The notes under the pieces were generated by a model. The model ran no database searches, was not told where the DNA came from, and saw nothing but the letters and a program-made list of their open reading frames with translations. The translations under genes were made by a program, and so were the position numbers. Source: UBA1672 sp964352665 (lineage in GTDB: Bacteria > Pseudomonadota > Alphaproteobacteria > Micavibrionales > Micavibrionaceae). Taken from it: DNA of 64,000 nucleotides. The number at the start of each line of letters is the position of its first letter. The stretch's first letter is position 1. The stretch covers positions 62,001-126,000 of the forward strand of contig CAYGSJ010000003.1 of assembly GCA_964352665.1 (NCBI GenBank), given 5' to 3'. Of this stretch, positions 24,828-33,345 are shown piece by piece.

Positions 24828-25235
24828 TCAAAAAGGCTCGATCGGGTGTGGGCCGCGTGGATTGCTCTCAATTTTTTTATAGAGTTTCACCATCCTTGGA
24901 TCTCCATCCAATTGCAGAATAGAGCGGGCCGTAGCACAAAGATTTCGGTTTTCTGCAAGTTTCCGCCTTGTGCTCCAGTTTCCGTTTTCTGCAATCTCTA
25001 TCTGAAGCTCATGACCTGAAAACGGATAAACCGCGGCAAGAAATCGCAGCTGTGCTTCCGGACGTCTTGCAGCAATGCGGCATACACTGTCCCGCAATTT
25101 CAAATCCCACCCATTTAACGGCGCATGGGTTGGAAGATGCTTCATAACCTCGAGAACATCGTGCATACTGGCCTTGTCGCCCATGTTTTGTAATTTTTTA
25201 TATCCGGCACTTAACTCTTGCACGCCCATTTTCAA
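24828..25235 (-). CDS. Small helical repeat protein (HEAT/LRV-like), paralogue 3
   Basis: 135 residues. It contains LQIEIAENGNWSTRRKLAEN followed by RNLCATARSILQLDG, again the R-R-x-L-A ... I-L repeat seen in its two neighbours, and an earlier unit DSVCRIAARRPEAQLRFLAA. It is the most upstream gene of the leftward trio and is divergent from hisA across 97 bp. The function is unknown. The three genes look like products of local duplication and divergence. Confidence 0.62.
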   Translation of the reverse strand: MKMGVQELSAGYKKLQNMGDKASMHDVLEVMKHLPTHAPLNGWDLKLRDSVCRIAARRPEAQLRFLAAVYPFSGHELQIEIAENGNWSTRRKLAENRNLCATARSILQLDGDPRMVKLYKKIESNPRGPHPIEPF

Positions 25236-25332
25236 CCCTCGTTTTTTTCAGCTGTGATCCTATACAAAACTTACATCCCCTGTCAAAATTATAGCTTCTT
25301 GCTATTAACGCACTGGTTTGTTAGACAACCTT

Positions 25333-26061
25333 ATGATTATTTATCCCGCTATCGATCTTAAAAATGGAAAATGTGTGCGCCTCTACAAGGGCGACATGAG
25401 CAAAGACACCGTTTACAATGATGACCCTGCCGCACAGGCAGTTGAATGGGCCCGCAGCGGCTTTTCATGGATACACGTCGTTGACCTTGATGGTGCCGTC
25501 AGGGGCGCTCCTGCAAATCACAGCGCCGTCAGACAAATTATTAAATGCGTCGACATTCCGGTCCAGCTAGGCGGCGGTATCCGCAGTATGGCCCAGATTG
25601 AAAAATGGCTCAATGAAGGGATAAGCCGTGTGATTTTAGGAACAGCCGCCGTGCGTGACCCTGAACTCGTTCAGGAAGCCTGCAACAAATTTCCCGGTCA
25701 AATCGTTGTCGGCATCGACGCCCGCGCAGGCCGTGTGGCGGTCGAGGGGTGGGTCTCCGACTCCGATATTCAGGCCAATGACCTTGCAAAAAAATTCGAA
25801 GATGTCGGCGTATCCGCTATCATCTATACCGATATTAACCGTGATGGCACTGGCGAAGGCGTTAACGTGGTTTCCACAATTTCTCTTTCGCAAAGCGTTT
25901 CCATTCCTGTCATCGCCTCTGGCGGCACAGGCTCGCTTGATGATGTCCGTCTGGTTCGCGACGCCGCACAATATGGCGTTGATGGTGTCGTGATCGGTAA
26001 AGCGCTCTATGATGGAACGCTTGAGCCCACAGATGTTCTAAAAATCGCCGCGGGACAGTAA
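25333..26061 (+). CDS. hisA: ProFAR isomerase (phosphoribosylformimino-5-aminoimidazole carboxamide ribotide isomerase)
   Basis: Fourth step of histidine synthesis, an Amadori rearrangement on a TIM barrel. 242 residues from ATG 25333 (MIIYPAIDLKNGKCVRL); an in-frame TTG at 25318 is rejected. Catalytic Asp8 lies in PAIDLKNG and the second Asp in IYTDINRDGT. Phosphate-binding loops GGGIRS and ASGGTGS are intact. The stop codon TAATG overlaps the hisF start by one base, so the two are translationally coupled. Confidence 0.97.
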   Translation: MIIYPAIDLKNGKCVRLYKGDMSKDTVYNDDPAAQAVEWARSGFSWIHVVDLDGAVRGAPANHSAVRQIIKCVDIPVQLGGGIRSMAQIEKWLNEGISRVILGTAAVRDPELVQEACNKFPGQIVVGIDARAGRVAVEGWVSDSDIQANDLAKKFEDVGVSAIIYTDINRDGTGEGVNVVSTISLSQSVSIPVIASGGTGSLDDVRLVRDAAQYGVDGVVIGKALYDGTLEPTDVLKIAAGQ

Positions 26062-26825
26062 TGCTAAAAACCAGAATCATTCCATGCCTTGATGTTGATA
26101 ATGGACGCGTCGTTAAAGGCGTAAACTTTGTTGACCTCATCGATGCGGGTGACCCCGTTGAACAGGCAAGGCTCTATAACGATCAGGGCGCGGACGAGCT
26201 TTGCTTCCTTGATATCACCGCCACCAACGATAATCGTGATACGATTCTTGATGTGGTCGAAAAAGTTGCCGAGGAAATCTTTATACCGCTCACCGTTGGC
26301 GGCGGGATCAGCACGATAAAACATATTCGCAACCTCTTGAATGCCGGTGCAGACAAGGTCTCCATCAATTCTGCCGCCGTTAAAAATCCTGAATTCGTGC
26401 GTGAGGCATCCGATAAATGCGGAAGCCAGTGCATTGTCGTTGCCATCGATGCCAAGGCAAAAGAAGACGGCAGCGCAGGATGGGAAATCTTTACCCATGG
26501 CGGGCGCAAGGGTACAGGGCTCGACGCTGTGGAGTGGGCCATCAAGATGGCGGAATATGGTGCGGGGGAACTCCTCCTGACCTCTATGGATCGTGACGGC
26601 ACAAAAAAAGGATTTAACCTCGAACTCACGCGCGCGGTGGCCGATGCGGTTTCCGTTCCGGTGATTGCTTCAGGCGGTGTTGGCACCTTACAACACTTGG
26701 TAGACGGCGTTATCGAAGGACACGCCTCTGCGGTGCTTGCCGCTTCGATTTTTCATTTCGGGGAATATACAATTGCCGAGGCAAAAGACGCGATGAAAAC
26801 GGCTGGTATTCCGGTGCGCCTCTAA
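26061..26825 (+). CDS. hisF: Imidazole glycerol phosphate synthase, cyclase subunit
   Basis: Uses ammonia from HisH to convert PRFAR into imidazole glycerol phosphate and AICAR. 254-residue TIM barrel with catalytic Asp11 in IIPCLDVDNGRVVKG and Asp130 in LTSMDRDGTKKG. The phosphate loops GGGIST and ASGGVGT are present. Coupled to hisA by a TAATG junction. It ends 4 bp inside the convergent small gene 26822-27022. Confidence 0.98.
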   Translation: MLKTRIIPCLDVDNGRVVKGVNFVDLIDAGDPVEQARLYNDQGADELCFLDITATNDNRDTILDVVEKVAEEIFIPLTVGGGISTIKHIRNLLNAGADKVSINSAAVKNPEFVREASDKCGSQCIVVAIDAKAKEDGSAGWEIFTHGGRKGTGLDAVEWAIKMAEYGAGELLLTSMDRDGTKKGFNLELTRAVADAVSVPVIASGGVGTLQHLVDGVIEGHASAVLAASIFHFGEYTIAEAKDAMKTAGIPVRL

Positions 26826-27022
26826 CCAAACTCCATGGCACTGGGCACTATTTCAACGTCTTCCTTGTCGTTCACCTCAAGCACCGCTCTAACAATATCG
26901 GCATCTTCAGGGTCATCTAAAAATATTATATCCCCTCCTTGAACATAATCCAGAATACGGGCCATAGCCTCGTTAAATCCTTCCGGTTCACCCTCGGTCG
27001 ATTTCAAAGTATAACCCGCCAT
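26822..27022 (-). CDS. Very small acidic hypothetical protein
   Basis: 66 residues, starting MAGYTLKSTEGEPEGFNEAM. Compact alternating alpha/beta composition (DYVQGGDIIFLDDPEDADIV, then VLEVNDKEDVEIVPS) compatible with a small folded domain. Overlaps the hisF stop by 4 bp. No recognised family. It is flanked by hisF and the predicted metallopeptidase gene at 27120. Confidence 0.5.
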   Translation of the reverse strand: MAGYTLKSTEGEPEGFNEAMARILDYVQGGDIIFLDDPEDADIVRAVLEVNDKEDVEIVPSAMEFG

Positions 27023-27119
27023 ACGCTGTGTCTTTACTGCTTTATTAACTCACAAAGCAATATTATGAGCAAATTTATGATATTATCGCAACAAAAAAAT
27101 GAAAATGGTCTAAATATCG

Positions 27120-28190
27120 TTATTCTGGAATATACTCATTCGGTATAAATGTGATTGGTGGTTCCTGGGCTGCCGCTAGTAATTCCGGATCAATCAAATC
27201 ATTATCGGGCTTATAGGCCGCACTTCCCCTTGGTATACGCTCGCACGCCAAACGAAAACGCGCCAGAATGTGCCGCGCCTCGTCACGAAGCGTATTATCT
27301 CCTGCTAATAATTCTGCTGCGGCGTTGCTGAAAAATACAGGATCCTCAATTCTGAATCTGTATCCATCCATTGCACTTAATCTTTCACCAAGCCTGACAA
27401 CAGTTTCGGCATGCGCGACAAAACGCTGGAACCTCATATCGACAATATCTTCTTCCGTCATCCCCGAAATGGTTTCGTCTGGCAAAGAAGCAATATAGTC
27501 ATTGGCTTCTACAACGCCCCATCCATAATCCTCCCTTTCCTCAAAACTAAAATAATGAAAAATCGATCGAAATGCTCTGTGATCTGCAATTGCGCTTAAC
27601 ACGCGCTGATCTGGACATGCTTTTCTAAGCACCACAGCCGCCATAGCATCTGCTTGTGGCTCTCCTGCGCCGGTGCCATGGGCAAATTCATGCCATAAGG
27701 TTCTAAGCTGCCATTGCTCCACAAATCCAGAGAGATCATGGTGATTAATTCTATAATCCATCTCTGTCATCGGCAGTGACATCGTGGCTTTAATACTCGG
27801 TAACACAACAGCATTTGCAGCAGGGGGCCTGTATTTTTCGGGGTCATAATAATGCGCATCGCGCTCATCGCTATGATGTGTTTTACACGGAACAGAGACG
27901 GCATTAAAAATCCCCCGCGCCTGAACGAACTCTCTAAGAAAACCAAGGACACGCTCTCCTATCACCATCCTGTATATTCCTAATGACGGGTCCGCTTTAC
28001 TTAAGGCTCCAAATCTTTCTTCTATTTGACGCTCCGTTCTATGTTGATCTATTTCCGCCAAAGAAAAATCTTCCGACCGATAGACAACGGTCGGCACGCC
28101 AAAGGGATCATGTAAAACACAAGACTCATCCAACAGCCTTCGCGCATCTTCTCGCGTCACCGCCCTTTTATCGATTTGTATTAGACTCAT
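27120..28190 (-). CDS. Predicted zinc metallopeptidase (HExxH protein)
   Basis: 356 residues without signal peptide or membrane segments. The zincin motif HEFAH is at 167-171 in LRTLWHEFAHGTGAGEPQAD, with Glu177 and Asp181 downstream as candidate third ligands, in the manner of H-E-x-x-H-plus-E/D peptidases. The N-terminal half shows no known domain. The C-terminal half is helical and rich in Arg and Glu. The family is not recognised. Substrate and role are unknown. It lies between hisF and hisE on the opposite strand, one of the insertions that split the his genes. Confidence 0.65.
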   Translation of the reverse strand: MSLIQIDKRAVTREDARRLLDESCVLHDPFGVPTVVYRSEDFSLAEIDQHRTERQIEERFGALSKADPSLGIYRMVIGERVLGFLREFVQARGIFNAVSVPCKTHHSDERDAHYYDPEKYRPPAANAVVLPSIKATMSLPMTEMDYRINHHDLSGFVEQWQLRTLWHEFAHGTGAGEPQADAMAAVVLRKACPDQRVLSAIADHRAFRSIFHYFSFEEREDYGWGVVEANDYIASLPDETISGMTEEDIVDMRFQRFVAHAETVVRLGERLSAMDGYRFRIEDPVFFSNAAAELLAGDNTLRDEARHILARFRLACERIPRGSAAYKPDNDLIDPELLAAAQEPPITFIPNEYIPE

Positions 28191-28233
28191 TGCTCAACCC
28201 GTTTATAATTGGCGCAGCCTACACGAAACATTT

Positions 28234-28593
28234 ATGAAAAGTCAAAAAATGAAAGAACACATACTCGATAAACTTTATGCGGTTTTACAAGAGCGCAAAA
28301 ACGAAGATGAGGAACATTCCTACGTGGCCAGTCTTTATCAGGGCGGCTCGCCAAGAATTGCGAATAAAATTCTGGAAGAGGCACAGGAATTTATCGAAGA
28401 AGCCTTTCACATCCACAATATGCAGGGCAGCGAAGAAGTGCAGAAGAATTTAAGAGAGGAAGCTGCAGATTTGCTCTTCCATATCATGGTTATGCTGGCC
28501 CATCACAACGTGCCGCCATCTGATGTTTTTAAGATACTGGAGGAACGCTCCGGCACTTCCGGCCATGATGAAAAGGCAAGCAGAAAACAATAA
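28234..28593 (+). CDS. hisE: Phosphoribosyl-ATP pyrophosphohydrolase
   Basis: Second step of histidine synthesis: removes pyrophosphate from PR-ATP. 119 residues of the MazG-like fold: LDKLYAVLQERK, SYVASLYQGG, the metal-binding EEAQEFIEEA, EEAADLLFHIMVML and the C-terminal LEERSGTSGHDEKASRK. A second in-frame ATG at 28249 is an alternative start. Its stop abuts that of the convergent 28594 gene. Confidence 0.94.
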   Translation: MKSQKMKEHILDKLYAVLQERKNEDEEHSYVASLYQGGSPRIANKILEEAQEFIEEAFHIHNMQGSEEVQKNLREEAADLLFHIMVMLAHHNVPPSDVFKILEERSGTSGHDEKASRKQ

Positions 28594-28890
28594 TCAGCCT
28601 ACAGACGGGACATCCAAATCTGCCGCCGATGATGGTGGGTCAACCCGCTCGATAACTGTCAGTGAATATCCTCTCAACGGACCGGCGCGCTCTAGATTAG
28701 GCATCCGCACACAAACGTCACCCTCCGGCCCAACATAAAGCTCTGCCTCGTAATCAGCGTCTGCTGCAAACGCGAAATCACCCTCTTCAAGCAATCTGTT
28801 TATTTCATTAACAAAAGCCTGCGCATCTTCCGGTGGTGTATTCTGTGCTTTAAAAAGCATTTCCTCGACATCACCTGCATCCATATCCAT
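28594..28890 (-). CDS. Small acidic hypothetical protein
   Basis: 98 residues. Helical N-terminal half (EEMLFKAQNTPPEDAQAFVN, INRLLEEG), then strand-like YEAELYVGPEGDVCVRMPNL and YSLTVIERVDPPSSAADLDV. Very acidic. It sits between hisE (abutting stops) and parB (77 bp upstream, same strand), so it could be read from its own promoter just after the parB terminus. No family recognised. Confidence 0.5.
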   Translation of the reverse strand: MDMDAGDVEEMLFKAQNTPPEDAQAFVNEINRLLEEGDFAFAADADYEAELYVGPEGDVCVRMPNLERAGPLRGYSLTVIERVDPPSSAADLDVPSVG

Positions 28891-28966
28891 AGCTACTCTT
28901 CCTCGTAAAATCCTTGGGATTTGGGGACTATGGCATGTTTATAGAAAATACGTCAATATTTTTTGA

Positions 28967-29953
28967 TTATCCGTTTAGGCGGGACCCCGGAAAATGTGCC
29001 AAACGGTGCAAGACTTCGTCCAGTTGATCCAGTGATTTGAACTCCACCGTAATTTTACCGCTTTTGCCGTCATTGCTATCAATGCTGACCCGCATACCAA
29101 GCGCATTACTGACATCGCTCTCAAGTGCAATCGTATCCGCATCCTTCTTTGGCTTCTTGGGTGCAGAGGCACCACCGCGCGCGCGCGTCTGGCGCTCGAC
29201 ACCTTTTGCTTCCGCAACCAGCTGTTCTGTCTGGCGAACACTTAAATCTTTTTTGATGATCTCCTTCACCAGCGCGGCTGCATCATCCGAGGTAATCAAC
29301 GCGCGGGCATGCCCCATCGTAATATCATCTGCACCAAGATGCGCCTGCACAATATCCGGTAACGTCAAAAGACGAAGCATATTGGCAACATGTGACCTGC
29401 TTTTACCAACCGCCTTCGCCAAATCTTCATGGGTTTGATGATAATGATCGAAAAGGCGCTGATATCCCATTGCTTCGTCAATCGGATTTAAATCCTCACG
29501 CTGTAGATTCTCGATAAGCGAAACTTTAAACGCATCCAGCTCGTCCAGATCCAGAACAATAACCGGCACTTCGTGTTGCTGTGCCTTCTGTGCGGCGCGC
29601 CAACGACGCTCGCCTGCAATAATCTCGTATTCTTCGTCCCGACCAGGATAAGCACGCACTAAAATAGGCTGCAATACACCATATTGCTTAATAGAACTTG
29701 CCAGTTCATCAATACTGTCTTCGCTGAAAATCTTACGCGGCTGATACGGATTCGGATATAATTGCTCGACCCCCACCATATGGCGCGATCGTGCTTCCGG
29801 TATTTCTGTCTGGATTTTTTTCTCGATCTCGGCAATAGCGGCCTCTGTCTCTTCGTCGTCAAACAAAGCGCTCAAGCCACGACCCAACCCCTGATTCTCT
29901 TCTCCGGCTGAATCATCAAGTACTTCATCAATTTCAATACGTCCATCTGCCAT
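28967..29953 (-). CDS. parB: Chromosome-partitioning protein ParB
   Basis: CTP-dependent clamp that loads at parS and spreads to form the segregation complex. 328 residues: a ParA-interacting N-terminus (LGRGLSALF at 23-31), the CTPase/ParB-N domain with GERRWRA at 114-120 and IENLQRED, the parS-binding helix-turn-helix (THEDLAKAVGKSRSHVANML) at about 175-195, and a C-terminal dimerisation domain. Two perfect parS sites lie 3 and 5 kb away in mnmG and mnmE. No parA is adjacent; a carbonic anhydrase gene lies where parA normally sits. Confidence 0.97.
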   Translation of the reverse strand: MADGRIEIDEVLDDSAGEENQGLGRGLSALFDDEETEAAIAEIEKKIQTEIPEARSRHMVGVEQLYPNPYQPRKIFSEDSIDELASSIKQYGVLQPILVRAYPGRDEEYEIIAGERRWRAAQKAQQHEVPVIVLDLDELDAFKVSLIENLQREDLNPIDEAMGYQRLFDHYHQTHEDLAKAVGKSRSHVANMLRLLTLPDIVQAHLGADDITMGHARALITSDDAAALVKEIIKKDLSVRQTEQLVAEAKGVERQTRARGGASAPKKPKKDADTIALESDVSNALGMRVSIDSNDGKSGKITVEFKSLDQLDEVLHRLAHFPGSRLNG

Positions 29954-30063
29954 ATTTATAACTTACCTTTTTGCGCTATTTTTGGTAGACATATCATACA
30001 AATTCTCCGATAAAAAAACAGTAGATTTTCAAAATTTCCTTACAAATATACAAAGTCGAGTAA

Positions 30064-30693
30064 ATGAAAAACCTAGAAAAACTTGTTTCAAGCTATAAAA
30101 CCGCGTTCACAGAACAAGATAGAGAGCATTACCGCAGACTTGCTACAGAAGGACAATTTCCAAAAATCATGGTCATCGGATGTAGCGACTCCCGTGTAAA
30201 TCCCGATTTAATCTTCAATGCCGCGCCCGGTGATATATTCGTTGTCCGCAACGTCGCCAATCTGGTTCCGCCTTTCGAGGTAGACGAAGCTTCTCATGGC
30301 ACAAGTGCCGCAATAGAATTTGCTGTTGTGGAATTAAAAGTAGAACATATCGTTGTTATGGGCCACAGCCATTGCGGCGGCGTACGGGCATGCTGTGATA
30401 ATGCAAAGGGTCGAATAACAACCGGATTATTCCTGCCAAAATGGACGTCTATCCTTACAAGCTGCGCGGAAAGCGTTATGAAAGACAACCCTGATATCAA
30501 TATCGAGGAATTAAGCCAGCGAGTTGAACAGGATGCTATCAAATTTTCGATGAAAAACCTCGGGCAATTCCCTTTTATCCGTGATGGTATTGAATCCGGA
30601 AAATTACAGATACACGGGGCCTATTTTGATATAAAAGAAGCACAGCTCTTTGCGCTGGATAAGGAAAGCCAGAATTTCGTTCCTATTGAATAA
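30064..30693 (+). CDS. Beta-class carbonic anhydrase
   Basis: Interconverts carbon dioxide and bicarbonate in the cytoplasm. 209 residues. The zinc ligands are Cys40 in VIGCSDSRV, His101 and Cys104 in GHSHCGG, with the Asp42-Arg44 dyad. The segments DIFVVRNVANLVPPFE and GTSAAIEFAVVELKVEHIVV are typical of the plant-type beta family. It lies between parB and rsmG on the opposite strand, in the slot usually held by parA. Confidence 0.96.
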   Translation: MKNLEKLVSSYKTAFTEQDREHYRRLATEGQFPKIMVIGCSDSRVNPDLIFNAAPGDIFVVRNVANLVPPFEVDEASHGTSAAIEFAVVELKVEHIVVMGHSHCGGVRACCDNAKGRITTGLFLPKWTSILTSCAESVMKDNPDINIEELSQRVEQDAIKFSMKNLGQFPFIRDGIESGKLQIHGAYFDIKEAQLFALDKESQNFVPIE

Positions 30694-30694
30694 A

Positions 30695-31330
30695 TCAGTG
30701 CCGTTTCTTCAAATTGGAAATCTGGAGAATCTGGGCGCTCGGCTCGGTTATGCTCGCGCTTGTTTCCAGATCAAAATCAAAATTACGCTTTGCGCTTTCA
30801 ATTTCCTCTTCTGCCCGCGCGCCTTTTAGAAAGCAAAAGACAATATCCTTATTCTGCTCTGCCCACGGCAGACAAAGCCCGAACAAATCATCCAGCGCTG
30901 CTAACGCCCGCGCCGTAACAAAATCAGGATGTAGTTCAGCGGTGATATCCTCGATCCGGCGTGTATGTACAAATGCATTCTGCGCTACCGCCTCACGGAT
31001 CACTGTGCGCATAAACTGGCCCTTGCGCTCGTCTGATTCAACCAGATGCACATCGATATCCGGCCGTAAAATTGCCAGAACAAGGCCCGGGAATCCTCCG
31101 CCACACCCTAAATCAACGTAAATTTTGGTTGTTGGGGGTATAAAGGGTAAAATCTGCAAGGAATCCGCAAAATGCCGCTCCCATGCCTCGTTTATACTCT
31201 TTGAACTTACCAGATTGATGGCTTTTTGCCATTTTAAAAGCAGATCATGGTAACACTCCAACCGCTCCACAATCTCGTTTGAGAGGTTAAAATAGCGCTG
31301 AATTTCATCTTTGGTATTGAGATCCGGCAT
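30695..31330 (-). CDS. rsmG: 16S rRNA (guanine527-N7)-methyltransferase RsmG
   Basis: Methylates G527 of 16S rRNA using SAM. 211 residues from ATG 31330, in a TGATATG junction one base after the mnmG stop; the frame is open to 31372, but that start would overlap mnmG by 41 bp. The SAM-binding loop is VDLGCGGGFPGLVLAI, preceded by NLVSSKSINEAWERHFADSL, a family signature, and followed by RALAALDDL. It is translationally coupled to mnmG. The partner gene parA that often follows is missing. Confidence 0.95.
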   Translation of the reverse strand: MPDLNTKDEIQRYFNLSNEIVERLECYHDLLLKWQKAINLVSSKSINEAWERHFADSLQILPFIPPTTKIYVDLGCGGGFPGLVLAILRPDIDVHLVESDERKGQFMRTVIREAVAQNAFVHTRRIEDITAELHPDFVTARALAALDDLFGLCLPWAEQNKDIVFCFLKGARAEEEIESAKRNFDFDLETSASITEPSAQILQISNLKKRH

Positions 31331-31331
31331 A

Positions 31332-33233
31332 TCAAGCCGCCTGAGAAGCGGTTTTACCGCCCTTTTTGACATAGCGCAGCAACGCTACAATGGCCGCCGG
31401 CGTTACGCCCGGGATACGGCCTGCCTCGCCAAGGGTCTTTGGCGACACCTGCTCCAGCTTTTGTATGACTTCGTTGGAAAGACTGCCAATCTCCGAATAA
31501 TCCAGATTTTCTGGTAAAATCAGGTTCTCATCCTTACGGAATGCCGCGATATCGGCCTCGTGACGGTCCATATATCCGGCATAAAGCGCATCAATTTCCA
31601 GCTGCTCGCGAATATCGGGCCCGATTTCCTGCAATTCGGGCCATATTTTTTCTAAATGAGCCCAATTTATGCCTTTATACGCCAAAAGATCAAAAACCGA
31701 TCTTCTCACGCCATCCATATTGACCTGCACGCCCTGCGCCGCCAATTCATTGGGGGTTGCGCTTAGATTCTTTGCAAATTCCCGTGCTTTTATAAGGTTT
31801 TTTGCCTTTTCCTGCCATTTTCGGGCTCTTTCAGCCGTAACACACCCCGCCTCTATTCCTTTATCGGTCAGGCGCTGGTCTGCATTATCGGCCCGCAACT
31901 TAAGGCGATACTCGGCGCGACTGGTAAACATCCGGTATGGTTCCGGCGCACCACAGGTTGTTAAATCATCAATCAAAACACCGATATAGGCGTCCGCACG
32001 ATCCAGAATAAATGTTTCGGCTGTTTCACGTGAAACACCACGTTTCATTACTCCGGCCTGTTTTGCGGCGTTAATGCCTGCCATAAGCCCTTGCGCGGCA
32101 GCCTCTTCATATCCGGTTGTGCCGTTAATCTGCCCTGCTTGGAACAGGCCGGGCAATCTTTTGCTCTCTAGTGTCTTTTTAAGGTCGCGCGGATCAACAT
32201 AATCATATTCTATGGCATATCCCCACTCCAGAACTTCTACATTTTCCAGTCCCTTGATCGAGCGCAACATGGCGCTCTGTACATCCACCGGCAAGGCCGT
32301 AGACAAACCATTAGGATATACCGTGTCGTCGTCCAGCCCTTCTGGCTCCAAAAAGATCTGATGACGCGGCTTATCGGCAAATCTATAGATTTTGTCTTCT
32401 ATCGATGGGCAATAACGCGGCCCGCTAGACCCGATTTGCCCCGAATAAACAGAGGACTTCCTAAGGTTATCAGAAACAATCTTATGGGTTTCCGCCGTTG
32501 TATAGGTAATATGACAGGAAATCTGGGGTACTGTAATTTCATCGTTCATGTAGGAAAACGGCAAAGGAAGCGCATCGCCCGGCTGTTCTTCAATAATATC
32601 CCAGTTTATGGTCTTGCCGTCTAGGCGTGCCGGCGTGCCTGTTTTCAGACGCCCTAAGGGAAATTCCAGTCGCTCCAGTGTTTCGGCAAGCCCTATAGTT
32701 GGCTCTTCCCCAACACGACCAGCAGGAATCATCTCTTCACCACGATGAATCAAGCCTCGCAAAAATGTACCGGTGGTCAAAACAACCGTATGACAGCTAT
32801 ATTCTGCTCCATCAAGAGTCCTCAGACCGCATACTGCGCCCTGCTCATCCAAAATCAAATCATCCGCCGCGCCCTCAACAAGGGTTAGATTGGGGTAATC
32901 CCCCAACAGGCGCTGCATAGCCTCACGATAAAGCTTGCGGTCTGCTTGTGCCCTTGGGCCACGCACCGCAGGCCCCTTAGATGCATTAAGCATGCGGAAT
33001 TGTATGCCTGCCTGATCAATCACACGCGCCATAACACCGTCAAGCGCATCAATCTCGCGGACCAAATGCCCCTTTCCCAAGCCCCCAATGGCCGGATTAC
33101 AAGACATGACGCCGATCGTCGATAGCTTATGCGTGAGCAAAGCGGTCTTTGCCCCCATGCGCGCAGAAGAAGCGGCAGCCTCACAGCCCGCATGCCCTCC
33201 GCCAACAATAATCGTATCGAAATCGACGCTCAT
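31332..33233 (-). CDS. mnmG: tRNA uridine-5-carboxymethylaminomethyl modification enzyme MnmG (GidA)
   Basis: FAD enzyme that acts with MnmE to modify U34 of several tRNAs. 633 residues with an N-terminal Rossmann FAD motif GGGHAGCEAAASSARMG, then SCNPAIGGLGKGHLVREIDA, LKTGTPARLDGKTI, GQINGTTGYEEAAAQGLMAG, TSRAEYRLKLRADNAD and the C-terminal helical tRNA/MnmE-binding domain. A perfect parS site overlaps codons for V-S-R-E-T in the middle of the gene. It is separated from mnmE by the 33346 gene on the other strand. Confidence 0.98.
   Translation of the reverse strand: MSVDFDTIIVGGGHAGCEAAASSARMGAKTALLTHKLSTIGVMSCNPAIGGLGKGHLVREIDALDGVMARVIDQAGIQFRMLNASKGPAVRGPRAQADRKLYREAMQRLLGDYPNLTLVEGAADDLILDEQGAVCGLRTLDGAEYSCHTVVLTTGTFLRGLIHRGEEMIPAGRVGEEPTIGLAETLERLEFPLGRLKTGTPARLDGKTINWDIIEEQPGDALPLPFSYMNDEITVPQISCHITYTTAETHKIVSDNLRKSSVYSGQIGSSGPRYCPSIEDKIYRFADKPRHQIFLEPEGLDDDTVYPNGLSTALPVDVQSAMLRSIKGLENVEVLEWGYAIEYDYVDPRDLKKTLESKRLPGLFQAGQINGTTGYEEAAAQGLMAGINAAKQAGVMKRGVSRETAETFILDRADAYIGVLIDDLTTCGAPEPYRMFTSRAEYRLKLRADNADQRLTDKGIEAGCVTAERARKWQEKAKNLIKAREFAKNLSATPNELAAQGVQVNMDGVRRSVFDLLAYKGINWAHLEKIWPELQEIGPDIREQLEIDALYAGYMDRHEADIAAFRKDENLILPENLDYSEIGSLSNEVIQKLEQVSPKTLGEAGRIPGVTPAAIVALLRYVKKGGKTASQAA
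32022..32037. promoter_or_regulatory. parS centromere site 1 (inside mnmG)
   Basis: TGTTTCACGTGAAACA, a perfect 16-bp palindrome identical to the bacterial parS consensus bound by ParB. It is embedded in mnmG at codons reading VSRET, about 2 kb from parB. Confidence 0.95.
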
Positions 33234-33345
33234 TTATAAAATACTTTCTAATTGCCCTGTGCTTATACATTTTCCTTGCACTCTTTTCCAGAAAAGATTT
33301 AAATGCGGCAAAACTGCGTAAAAATGGGGATTCGGGGATCACATA

